From: Prosopocoilus inquinatus
Lineage: Eukaryota; Arthropoda; Insecta; Coleoptera; Lucanidae
Assembly (NCBI GenBank): GCA_036172665.1
Contig: CM069872.1
Coordinates: 20,005,001-20,069,000, forward strand
Direction of reading: 5' to 3'
DNA: 64,000 nt
Shown here: positions 1 to 8,281 of the stretch, in pieces
Layout of the letters: each line of letters opens with the position of its first letter
How positions within the stretch are numbered: position 1 is the first letter of the stretch
Program-made: the position numbers and the translations under genes
Notes under the pieces: model-generated
The model's database searches: none
The model's input: only the letters and a program-made list of their open reading frames with translations
What the model was told of the DNA's origin: nothing

Positions 1-206
1 TACGGTCTTATTAAAACATTTTAAAACAAAAGTTCATCAGTATGGGATGTTTTTTGAAACGATTCACAATAGAGGTAAAACAGAATTAAAAGTAACGTTA
101 GAAAACGTACGCCAAATGACAACGAAGCTGGTTTTTACTCAGCAACGCGACAGGTTAACCAACTTTAGGTTTAGCGTGAAATTCCCCAAGTATTGGGGAG
201 ACCCTG
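1..206. mobile_element. End of a mariner-type non-autonomous element, cut by the window edge
   Basis: The segment ends with ...GGGGAGACCCTG followed by TA at 207-208. This is the inverse of the CAGGGTCTCC-type terminus seen on several TA-flanked elements in this window. Its other end would lie before base 1. A 61-codon ORF here has no recognisable features and looks fortuitous. Confidence 0.3.
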
Positions 207-341
207 TATATGATTTAGGTAGCGACAAATAGCGAATGATTTCTGACATAACAAGTACGACATCTAGCGGCCAATTTTTGACTTAAGACCTAGAAAATAA
301 TAATGATAATAATCATATATATCTAAATACGAATATACAAA

Positions 342-587
342 TTAGAGTAAATCAAATAATACATAAATTCCAGATTTCTGTTCAACATCAACTTTATCTT
401 TCGGGTTTCCCAGTAAATTCTTTATGGTATTGTTAGTTGAAAAACCTAATCGTAAGTTTTGGGTTTTAAAAATATGTTTTAAACCTTTGGTGTAAAACGG
501 ATCGAAAGGCATTTTAACAAATTTTCTTAGAGATGAAGTTGCCGTTAAAGTGCTAGAATTTTGGACCTGTTTCCTATATTTATACAT
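342..587 (-). pseudogene. Penelope-like element fragment (between RT and GIY-YIG domain)
   Basis: The 81-codon frame resembles the stretch just before the GIY-YIG endonuclease of Penelope-like retroelements. Landmarks are a GLKHIFKTQNLRLGFSTNN segment, then IKNLLGNPKDKV and KSGIY. The endonuclease itself is missing, and the frame stops soon after KSGIY. No matching 5' part is nearby, so this is a small dead remnant. The call rests on family pattern and on similarity to the better-preserved copies at 55.3-57.2 kb. Confidence 0.5.
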
Positions 588-654
588 AACATATATAGCT
601 TATTTTATATTTTTACATATTAATTTATATTGACTTACATTTAGACATATATAT

Positions 655-1004
655 TGTTACGTTTCTAGGGTTTAAATTTATTTATTTAAACGAATAAAAC
701 ACTCGGTAAAAACTTAATCGTAATTTAATAACGCTTACAAACTAATTTATTTATAACAATTTATTTTCACACTAAAAATCTAACTTCGACGATCGCTGTT
801 AGAATTCGACTGACTGGTGAGTCAATTCCGAGCGATTTTATATCATTTGCTGCCGTCTGGAATTCTCTACGCTGGAAGATTCGAGTTTGTTCCATCGCCG
901 GAAAAGTCTAGGCTGTTCGATGTAGACCCCGGTGGCGTGGCAGCCAATGACGCATAACGAACCGACTTCTTGACGCCTTGAGCTAAGCCGGGTGGCGTGC
1001 CACA
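655..1004 (-). repeat. 3' LTR of the gypsy element
   Basis: On the plus strand it starts TGTTACGTTTC and ends GGCGTGCCACA, giving TG...CA ends on both strands. It is almost identical to 6792-7140. The last 46 codons (including the stop) of the macrodomain ORF lie inside it (867-1004), so the LTR is partly coding. Confidence 0.93.
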
Positions 1005-1679
1005 CTGCCCCCTTCTTAAAAACGTTTCGTCTCGAAATGTTCCTGGTGATAGTCTTGAAGGAGGGTGTCGGAATCTACATGCTGGCCCATTCTTGCAACT
1101 TCCCGTCTGGAAGAAGTAGCAGTCTACGGTTTTGCTGTTGCTGACTGTTGCCTGTGGGTGGTGGCTGCAGACTAGGACTTCAATTCCCGTTCTGTGGAAG
1201 ATGACTTCCAGCATGCTTCGAATTACTCTCCAGTCTAGTCCGTCCAATCCGCAGCCCAATTTGAGGATGGCTAACTTCATCTGATGGTTCTCTATTAGCT
1301 GTCTCCTCAGGCTATATAGGGCTCTCCACATACTTTGATAGTCAGGTTTACCGCTTGATGTCTTCTTAGTGACTAAATAATGCACGTGGCGCCTCCGATC
1401 TGCCGTCGAATCAATGATCTGCAAGCTCTTGCCTACCATGGGATGCTGTCTTCGTAGCTCCTCGATTTGGCCAAATTTCTTCCTAAACACCTGAGCGATT
1501 CCTTTGGACATTTTCAGGTCTTCTGCTACGCAGTGGGCCAGACTGTACTCCAGTGGCACTTTAAAGAGATCTTGTTGCTTCTTCGTGGTCACTCCAAACC
1601 GTGCCTTGCTTCCTTCGGCGTGATGAGACATGAAGGTTTCGAAGTTCACTTTGTACTGTCCCTTCATCTGCTTCTCCAT
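867..1679 (-). CDS. TARG1/OARD1-like macrodomain plus CCCH zinc finger, retrotransposon ORF3
   Basis: This 270-aa ORF encodes a macrodomain at about residues 27-172, closest in pattern to OARD1/TARG1 (terminal ADP-ribose protein glycohydrolase 1), which removes ADP-ribose from acidic side chains and deacetylates O-acetyl-ADP-ribose. Landmarks are SLAHCVAED (46-54), a KGIA loop (59-62), YLVTKK (101-106) and LGCGLD (141-146). The two residues known to be catalytic in human TARG1, a Lys in TKK and an Asp in GCGLD, are both kept (K105, D146). A CCCH finger follows (C187, C195, C201, H205; C-x7-C-x5-C-x3-H), suggesting RNA binding. The start codon sits in ACCATGG and overlaps the 3' end of pol by 119 bp in the +1 frame. 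The last 45 residues read through the polypurine tract into the 3' LTR. The domain call is strong; the role in the element is inference (reversing host ADP-ribosylation or binding element RNA). Confidence 0.88.
   Translation of the reverse strand: MEKQMKGQYKVNFETFMSHHAEGSKARFGVTTKKQQDLFKVPLEYSLAHCVAEDLKMSKGIAQVFRKKFGQIEELRRQHPMVGKSLQIIDSTADRRRHVHYLVTKKTSSGKPDYQSMWRALYSLRRQLIENHQMKLAILKLGCGLDGLDWRVIRSMLEVIFHRTGIEVLVCSHHPQATVSNSKTVDCYFFQTGSCKNGPACRFRHPPSRLSPGTFRDETFLRRGQCGTPPGLAQGVKKSVRYASLAATPPGSTSNSLDFSGDGTNSNLPA
1005..1017 (-). other. Polypurine tract of the gypsy element
   Basis: On the - strand this reads AAGAAGGGGGCAG and directly abuts the 3' LTR start (TGTGGC). That is the expected position and composition for the plus-strand primer. 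The tract is also coding, lying inside the third ORF. Confidence 0.8.
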
Positions 1680-4600
1680 GGTAAGGGGCTATCCGGTTGA
1701 AGTGGATTACTTTGGGTTTGCCATGGGGGACCTTCTTGATGCGGTAAACGACGTCGTTGATCCGTTTCATCACTTTGTAAGGACCTTCCCAAGAGGTCTG
1801 CAATTTTGGGGAGAGGCCTCGACGTCTTTGGGGGTTATAAAGCCAGACCAGTGCTCCAGGTTGGTATCCCCCGTGTTGAGCGTTGATGTCATAGTGCTCC
1901 TTCATCCGATCGCTGGCCGTCTGTATATTGTGACGCACTTGGTTGTGGATATCATCCATTTTCCTGCGTAATTTGCTCACGTAATCTTCGTCGGCAGAGA
2001 CTTCGCCAGGCTTCACACCAAACTTCAGGTCGCAGGGCAGTCTCGGCTCTCGCCCGAATACCACTTTCGCGGGAGTCTCCCCTGTTGTCTCATGAACAGA
2101 TGAGCGGTATGCCATTAGAAACAGGGGGATGTACGTGTCCCAGTCCCTCTGATGATTGGAAACGACCTTGGACAAATGTCGGTTGATGGTTCTATTGAAC
2201 CTTTCCACCATTCCGTCCGACTGTGGGTGGAGTGCAGTGGTTCTAGTTTTTCGTACGCCGAGCAGAGTACACACGTTCTTGAACAAGGCCGATTCAAAGT
2301 TCCTTCCTTGGTCTGAATGCAGTTCCGTAGGTGCACCATACCGACTGATCCATTCCCTGACAAGGACTTCCGCAATAGTGACTGCCTCTTGGTTAGGTAG
2401 GGCGTAAGCTTCAACCCACTTACTAAAGTAGTCCATTACCACGACGATGTACTTGCTTCCACCATTCGTTTCTGGAAACGGGCCGGCTACATCGATGGCA
2501 ACTCTTTCAAAAGGACTTCCAACGTTGTACTGTCTCATGGGGGCCTTACCCCGCCTGTGGGGGCCGTTACTGGCTGCGCAGACTGCACACTTTCTGCACC
2601 AATCCTTCACGTCTTCCTTGCAGTTCACCCAGTAAAATCTTTCGCGCACCTTCTCCATAGTCTTCTTAACTCCCAGATGCCCTCCCGAAGTTCCATCGTG
2701 AAGTTCCCTCAGAACTTCTGGCACCCTATTCTTGGGGATTAGTAACTGTGTCTTCTGTTCCATGCCTTCTGGATTCTCCATGCTTCGTCTCAGAAGACCA
2801 CGATCCAACACTATGGAGTCCAACTGCGCCCAGTATGATTTTACGGACGGTGCACATGGTGCTACCTCTTCCCAGGTAGGCCTCGCGTCCCTGCTTTTCC
2901 ACTCTAGCACTAATTTCAAATCCGGGTCGTTCTTCTGGTCTCTTCGCAGTTCTTCGTCTTGCCATTTGTCGTCAACTATGGCTGTCCTCGCAGTCGTGGC
3001 TACTTTCTCGTCCAAACGACTATAGTGCTTACAGTCTTCGGCACAGGGTCTTCTCGACAAAGCATCGGCATTTCGATGGCTAGTTCCTGCCCGATGCTGA
3101 ATTTCAAAATCGTACTCCTGAAGTCGTTCGATCCATCGTGCAACTTGCCCTTCTGGGTTCTTGAAACGGAGAAGCCATTTTAGAGCGGCGTGGTCGGTCC
3201 TCAGCAGGAAGCGTCTACCATACAAGTACTTGTAGAAGTGTTCTATCGTTTTTACGACGGCTAGCAATTCCCTTCTTGTGACGCAATAGTTTCGTTCTGG
3301 CTTTGATAGGACTTTTCTGAAGTAGCCGATCACCTTCTCTTGCCCCTCTTGTATCTGGGAGAGTACGCCACCAATCCCAACGTTGCTAGCATCTGTGTCC
3401 ACGACGAACTTGCCTTCCGGGAGAGGATAACTCAGAATAGGAGCACTAATCAAGTACTGCTTTAGTTGTTCAAAGCCAATTTGACACTGTTGGTCCCATT
3501 CAAATGGACGACCTTCTTCAGTGAGTTTTGTCAACGGCTTAGCAATGTCTGCAAATCCAGGAACGTAGCGCCGATAGTAAGTGCACAGGCCAAGGAAACT
3601 CCTTATTTGGTGTTTATTTCTGGGAGTTGGCCAGTCTTTCACCACCTGAATCTTCACAGGGTCCACGGCGATTCCATTTCCATTAACAATGTGCCCCAGG
3701 TAATTCACTTCCTTCTGGAACAGGTGACACTTCTTGAGGCTAAGCTTTAGTCCAGCTCCGCGAAGCCGCTGGAACACTCCTTCCAGGTTCCTTAGGTGGT
3801 CGTCGAACGTCTTTCCCACGACAATTATGTCGTCAAGGTACACCATGCACGTTGTCCAGGACAGACCTTTCAGAACCGTCTCCATTAACCTCTCGAATGT
3901 CGTTGGGGCATTACATAATCCGAATGGCATCACTGTGAACTGCCACAGACCCATACCAATGGAAAACGCCGTCTTTTCTCGATCTTCGGGCGCCAGCTCC
4001 ACTTGCCAATATCCACTCTTTAAGTCCAAAGTTGAGAAGATCTTTGAGCCGGCCAGGGTGTCCAGGGTATCATCAATCCGTGGCAGGGGATAGCTGTCCT
4101 TCTTGGTGACATTATTGAGTAACCGGTAGTCTACACAGAACCTGGTGGACCCATCCTTCTTCTTCACAAGCACTACTGGTGACGCCCACGGGCTGCTTGA
4201 TGGTTCTATTACATTATCCTTTTCCATCTCGCGAATAATGCGTTCCGCTTCCTCACGCTTCGCCAACGGTAATCGCCTTGGAGCTTGACGGATGGGTCTT
4301 TCTTCTCCAGTCTCTATTTTGTGTTTCACGACATCAGTTCTTCCCTTGGATCCATTTTCTACCTCAAATACATCTTGATAGCGGCCGATCAGATTCTTTG
4401 CTTTTGTCTTCTGGTCTGGAGTCAATTCCTGGGCTGTTGACGTAACCATTTCCCATAATTTCTTTGGGACTTTCGCTTCTGGCACGTTTGTTTCAAGTTG
4501 CCGGGAGATGGAGGACACCATGGTGCAGCTTCCCAAGATTGTTCCTTTCTTGATATTGACAGAGAAACAATTGACGTTCATCAGGCGGACAGGTACTTCC

Positions 4601-5274
4601 TTCTTCGCCGTCAACAACATTTTCCCAACGAGGACTTCTCTTTCAATCCTTTGATCATCAGTATTAGGTTCAACCATAATGACTTGCCCATCTTGAAAAA
4701 CACCGTCCAGTTTTGCGTCGACGATAACCTCAGTTCTGCTAGGTAATACAACGTCTTCAGCGAGGACTACTCGAGCGGCCACGTCCCCTCGTTGATGTAG
4801 AACCAACTGCTCATTATTGACCGCCATCACGCCACGCTTTAAGTCCAATTGGAACCCGTGGGCACACATGACGTCCATGCCCAAAATTGCCTCGTCCTCT
4901 ATATCTGCCACCAGTGCACGGTGTTTTATTGGAGTTGAACCAATGGTGATGATAACCTCTACTTCACCGTGGACAGTTGCTGATGCTCCAGTTGCAGTTT
5001 TCAGTTTCCACTTGGTCGGCTCGGTGCGTCCAGATGACTTAATGACGTCGGGTCTTAGGATGGTCTTCGTCGCACCCGTATCCAATAACATGGTGTGAGG
5101 AATGTCATCAATGGTAACATCCACGAAGATACTGCTGGTTAACTGCCGTAGGGATATTACTTGGTTGACTTTCGTCTTTGGGGGCCTTTGAATACGGGTC
5201 GACGTTTGCCCCTCTGCACCGACTCGGCTTAGTTTAACTGTGGCTTCCTTGGATCCTGTCTGGGTTTTGGACAT
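1561..5274 (-). CDS. pol: Gypsy Pol: protease, reverse transcriptase, RNase H, integrase
   Basis: Open frame of 1237 aa. The aspartic protease has LLDTGAT at 64-69 (active D65). The reverse transcriptase has the catalytic box YLDD at 479-482, and RNase H carries DTDAS at 626-630. The integrase zinc domain is HHCC (H859, H866, C896, C899), with a DDE core at D928, D988 (HSDQG) and E1024 (GMVERF). After the core comes a GPYKV...HFNRIAPY module typical of the integrase C-terminus. Pol lies in the -1 frame relative to the CCHC end of gag, with a 46-bp overlap (5229-5274), as expected for -1 ribosomal frameshifting. Its final ~39 residues are out-of-frame translation of the macrodomain ORF and probably not functional. 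No disabling change was seen. Confidence 0.95.
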   Translation of the reverse strand: MSKTQTGSKEATVKLSRVGAEGQTSTRIQRPPKTKVNQVISLRQLTSSIFVDVTIDDIPHTMLLDTGATKTILRPDVIKSSGRTEPTKWKLKTATGASATVHGEVEVIITIGSTPIKHRALVADIEDEAILGMDVMCAHGFQLDLKRGVMAVNNEQLVLHQRGDVAARVVLAEDVVLPSRTEVIVDAKLDGVFQDGQVIMVEPNTDDQRIEREVLVGKMLLTAKKEVPVRLMNVNCFSVNIKKGTILGSCTMVSSISRQLETNVPEAKVPKKLWEMVTSTAQELTPDQKTKAKNLIGRYQDVFEVENGSKGRTDVVKHKIETGEERPIRQAPRRLPLAKREEAERIIREMEKDNVIEPSSSPWASPVVLVKKKDGSTRFCVDYRLLNNVTKKDSYPLPRIDDTLDTLAGSKIFSTLDLKSGYWQVELAPEDREKTAFSIGMGLWQFTVMPFGLCNAPTTFERLMETVLKGLSWTTCMVYLDDIIVVGKTFDDHLRNLEGVFQRLRGAGLKLSLKKCHLFQKEVNYLGHIVNGNGIAVDPVKIQVVKDWPTPRNKHQIRSFLGLCTYYRRYVPGFADIAKPLTKLTEEGRPFEWDQQCQIGFEQLKQYLISAPILSYPLPEGKFVVDTDASNVGIGGVLSQIQEGQEKVIGYFRKVLSKPERNYCVTRRELLAVVKTIEHFYKYLYGRRFLLRTDHAALKWLLRFKNPEGQVARWIERLQEYDFEIQHRAGTSHRNADALSRRPCAEDCKHYSRLDEKVATTARTAIVDDKWQDEELRRDQKNDPDLKLVLEWKSRDARPTWEEVAPCAPSVKSYWAQLDSIVLDRGLLRRSMENPEGMEQKTQLLIPKNRVPEVLRELHDGTSGGHLGVKKTMEKVRERFYWVNCKEDVKDWCRKCAVCAASNGPHRRGKAPMRQYNVGSPFERVAIDVAGPFPETNGGSKYIVVVMDYFSKWVEAYALPNQEAVTIAEVLVREWISRYGAPTELHSDQGRNFESALFKNVCTLLGVRKTRTTALHPQSDGMVERFNRTINRHLSKVVSNHQRDWDTYIPLFLMAYRSSVHETTGETPAKVVFGREPRLPCDLKFGVKPGEVSADEDYVSKLRRKMDDIHNQVRHNIQTASDRMKEHYDINAQHGGYQPGALVWLYNPQRRRGLSPKLQTSWEGPYKVMKRINDVVYRIKKVPHGKPKVIHFNRIAPYHGEADEGTVQSELRNLHVSSRRRKQGTVWSDHEEATRSL

Positions 5275-6693
5275 CGCCTACGAACATGTCCTTCCTCCTG
5301 GCAATTCCAACACACCAGCGGCTTCTTCTGCTTGAGGACCTGTTCCACAATGCGGCGAACATCCTCGGCGGTGGCATATTCCTTGGATTGCCCCTTATTA
5401 GCAGATCCCACCTTGGCGTTGGCGGACTCTTCTTCTTCTTCCTCTTGGAAGTCCATAGCCGCTCGCACCTTGACATGCCCTCTTGAAACTCGTCTCGCCG
5501 CTTCAAATTCCAAGGCATAAGCCAATGCGTTCTTGGACGTCTTCGGATGGGTCATTCTCAATGCCTGCTGGTTGTCTGCAGTATGCCAATTGGGTCAGAC
5601 TCGCTACGTCTGCTTCGAATTCCTGAAGACTTTCTCCGGATTTCTGACAGCGATTCCTCAACTGCGCATGGTATACCTCGGTCAGATGGGCCTGTCCGTA
5701 ACGCATTTCCATCCTATTCACCAGCTTATCGAAGTCTTCTTGTTCCTCTGACGACATCGTCTGTAGCACATAGATAGCGTCCCCTCTCAAGGCCACAATT
5801 AACGAAGTGGCTTTTTCGCGGGCCGTCCATCTGTTTGCCTTTGCTGCTGCTTCGAACTGTTTGAAGTAGTTGGGCCAAGAAGACTTTCCATCAAACGTCG
5901 GTGGTTTTATTTTTAATTTCGAATTTTCTGCTGGTCCTCCTACAATTCGGGTTTCATTATTTTCTAGTATTTCTACTGGTGGCTGATCCCCGAACACTCG
6001 CAACCCCGCCATGATTTGTTCCAGATTTTTGATTTTGTTATCCTGCTGGAATATTATTTCTTCCACATTTTCTTGCAGGTTTCTTGTTTCTTCCGATATT
6101 TTTACCACTAGTTTATCTTCGAGTCCTTTCGTCTGTTCTAGAATTTCACCCTTCAAATTTCCGGACTGTTCTAGAAGTTTCTCGTCGAAATTTCTGGATT
6201 GCTCTAGAAATTTCTCGTCTAAGTCTCTAGATTGTTCCAACAATTTATTTTGTAATTTGTCGAAATTTCCAGATTGTTCTAGAAGCTTCTCCTCTAAATT
6301 TCTGGATTGTTCTCGAAGTTCGTCCTTGAAATTTCCAGATTGTTCTAGAAGCTTCTCCTCTAAATTGCTGGATTGTTCTCGAAGCTCGTCCTTGAAATTT
6401 CCAGATTGTTCTAGAAGTTTCTTCTCTAAATTTCCAGACTGTTCTTGAAACTTCTCGTCCAAATTTCTGGATTGTTCTCGAAATTCATCCTTCAAGATTT
6501 TATTAAAATCGGCGGGACCACACGAAATTTCGAAAAGGAACGTCTCTGGATCTTCACCAGCTGTCAACAAATCGCATCGGAGACGCTGTTGAAGTTCGCC
6601 TTTCAAACCACAGGTTTCTAACTCTCGTTCTTCCAATTCGGTTTTTAATTCGGCCACTTTTAAGTCTTTCAACAACACTTTTCTCGTAGCCAT
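5229..6693 (-). pseudogene. gag: Gypsy Gag with SAP domain, hendecad coiled coil and CCHC knuckle (one frameshift)
   Basis: The first frame (6693-5503) opens with a SAP-like helix pair (about residues 8-42), a DNA-binding motif. Eleven 11-residue repeats of the type EQSxNLxEKLL follow (about 73-196), then a Gag core starting near KPPTFDG. This frame ends early at 5503. The continuation is in the +1 frame (5561-5229) and ends with a CCHC zinc knuckle (CWNCQEEGHVRRRC). The change of frame near 5570-5580 is consistent with one extra base. Apart from it, gag looks whole. The SAP domain and hendecad coil are uncommon in Gag and suggest chromatin association and strong oligomerisation; that is inference. 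Confidence 0.85.
6106..6477 (-). repeat. 33-bp tandem repeat encoding an 11-residue coiled-coil repeat in gag
   Basis: About eleven copies of a 33-nt unit built on the TCTGGATTGTTCTAGAA motif (plus-strand reading). The unit stays in frame and encodes EQSGNLEEKLL-like hendecads. One copy is 3 codons longer (FDKLQNKLL), still in frame. Confidence 0.85.
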
Positions 6694-6773
6694 TGTTTTT
6701 TTTTCGATAATGTACTTATTTAATAATCTGATTAAATTTAATTTACTTTAAATTGTTTATTTATTTGCACAAA

Positions 6774-6791
6774 CCCGCACACCGACACCAC
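6774..6791 (-). other. Putative primer binding site
   Basis: On the - strand, one base after the 5' LTR, the sequence reads TGGTGTCGGTGTGCGGG. It begins with TGG, as needed to pair with a tRNA CCA end. I cannot name the tRNA. Confidence 0.45.
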
Positions 6792-7140
6792 TGTTACGTT
6801 TCTAGGGTTTAAATTTATTTATTTAAACGAATAAAACACTCGATAAAAACTTAACCGTAATTTAATAAAGCTTAAAAACTAATTTATTTGTAACAATTTA
6901 TTTTCACACTAAAATCTAACTTCGACGATCGCTGTTCGAATTCGACTGCCTGGTGAGTCAACTCCGGGCGATTTTATATCATTTGCTGCCGTCTGGAATC
7001 CTCTACGCTGGAAGATTCGAGTTTGTTCCATCGCCGGAAAAGTCTAGTCTGTTCGATGTAGACCCCGGTGGCGTGGCAGCCAATGACGCATAACGAACCG
7101 ACTTCTTGACGCCTTGAGCTAAGCCGGGTGGCGCGCCACA
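6792..7140 (-). repeat. 5' LTR of the gypsy element
   Basis: Pairs with 655-1004; TG...CA ends. It holds a start-less copy of the coding tail of the macrodomain ORF. Confidence 0.93.
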
Positions 7141-7161
7141 ATATCTTTTAGGATGATTAGA

Positions 7162-7511
7162 TTGCAATCAAAAACGATTTGCACAAAATTTTTCTAAAAT
7201 CTTTCATTATGCTTTGACAGCAAGCATGGCCGCCTTGCATGGGGGACTCATTAGGAGCAAATCCCGCTTCAATTTGTCTATCCTACTGCAATGTTAGGTC
7301 AAAAAGCGATAGTAAGATGTCGCTACTTTATATGTTCATCATTCTTACATCGCAATTGCGAATAAATAGGGCAAGTCGTTTTTGGTCTGCAGTGGGAATG
7401 TCGAGCTACGTTTCTGCTGAAGAAGCCCCAAGCAGGGCTGAAACAGCTGTCCAGAGGCTGCTCGAGGTTCTCACTGCAATCAAAAACGATTTGCACAAAA
7501 TTTTTCTAAAA
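7162..7511. repeat. ~311-bp dispersed repeat, one unit plus overlap
   Basis: The block GCAATCAAAAACGATTTGCAC occurs at both ends, 312 bp apart (7164 and 7476), so one full period is present. The gypsy insertion lies next to its left side. It contains the family landmarks CTCGAGG, the GCTGAAGAAGCCCC hairpin half and AAAAAGCGATAGTAAGATGTCGC. ORFs inside it recur in other copies only because the DNA is repeated. Confidence 0.8.
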
Positions 7512-7734
7512 TAGGACTTGACTTTAAATTACCTTAAAATATAAAATTACCGTTGTTTTTGTATTTTAATGTGATTTAAAGTCTTCTTTAGTCGCTTTAT
7601 GAAGGAGGCCTTTCAGTTGACAATACATGGCCATCTCATATTTTGCCTACTTAATTGACTAAACAAGTAAACTAAATAAGAAAAAAATCTCCTCATTTAG
7701 GCAGCTGTAAAAGAATATCTATAAGACTTTTGTG

Positions 7735-8070
7735 AAAGTAAGTCATTTTTAGGGGTAGATTAGAGTTTTTGGAAGTCATTTAAATGCATATTAGGTATCA
7801 ATGAAAAATATTTATTTTGAAAAGTACCTGGCAGCAAAAACATAAAAATTAAGTAAAAAATCTCATTGAAATCTTGATTAGCTTCCGAGTAATGACAATT
7901 TCACAATTTTGACCATTTGGAAAAACTCTATTTTCTAACTAAGTAAAATTCGCTCGGTATATTTGATAGGGGCTAAATAGGTTTTCAGATAAGCAGAAAT
8001 TATTGCTGTAAAAAGTTTTTTCGAAAAATCACAAATAAAGATTCTTTCCATTTGATGTCGACTTTTTGGC
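7735..8070 (+). mobile_element. Truncated right end of a CAGTGATCGCC-type element
   Basis: Matches the right part of the element at 38400-40004: both share TAGATTAGAGTTTTTxGAAG, a TTTGATAGxxxCTAAATAG stretch and CATTTGATGxCGACTTTTTGGC. It is cut off at the terminus where the 8071-8275 element begins. The 7512-7734 stretch holds nothing I recognise. Confidence 0.55.
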
Positions 8071-8275
8071 GTGTCCACCGAGTGCCACGGTCTTCTCTAC
8101 CGTCTAAAGTATAGAAGATATAACTTTAGTATGGCTCTGTTATTGAACATCCTGTATAGCCAAAAATAATTTTAGAAAATAGAGCTGACTAAGTTACACC
8201 TCAGCTGGTTTGAATTTCTTTTCTATCTTGTATACTTTAGACGGTAGAGAAGACCGAGGCACTCGGTGGACACCC
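8071..8275. mobile_element. Short inverted-repeat transposon (MITE), mariner type
   Basis: GTGTCCACCGAGTG at 8071 is matched by its inverse CACTCGGTGGACAC at the right. The arms extend over about 45 bp (TCTTCTCTACCGTCTAAAGTATA and its inverse, one or two mismatches). The right end is ...CACCCTG followed by TA (8276-8277), the usual mariner-type end. About 205 bp, no coding capacity. Confidence 0.7.
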
Positions 8276-8281
8276 TGTATA

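Larger units (their letters stand above)
655..7140 (-). mobile_element. Complete Ty3/gypsy LTR retrotransposon with an extra macrodomain ORF
   Basis: Two near-identical LTRs (655-1004 and 6792-7140) bound a 6.49-kb element, flanked by the 4-bp TSD ATAT (651-654 and 7141-7144). Coding is on the - strand, in the order gag (SAP domain, hendecad coiled coil, CCHC), pol (protease, RT, RNase H, integrase), then a third ORF with an OARD1/TARG1-like macrodomain and a CCCH finger. A polypurine tract abuts the 3' LTR. Gag is frameshifted once; pol and the third ORF are open. The LTRs differ by a handful of substitutions and one or two single-base indels, so the insertion is fairly young. The Ty3/gypsy call follows from PR-RT-RH-IN order and the DTGA, YLDD and HHCC/DDE motifs. 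The third ORF is not part of the usual Ty3/gypsy set. Confidence 0.93.

Noticed and set aside
655..1679. Macrodomain ORF as a host gene into which the LTR element inserted
   Set aside because: The ORF lies inside the LTR boundaries and TSDs, overlaps pol, and ends within the LTR itself, so it belongs to the element.
7239..7514. Recurring ORF (MSSYVSAEEAPSRAETAVQRLLEVL...) in the ~311-bp repeat copies, as a gene family
   Set aside because: It recurs because the DNA is repeated. The frame shifts and breaks between copies, both strands are open, and start contexts are not kept; no sign of protein-level constraint.
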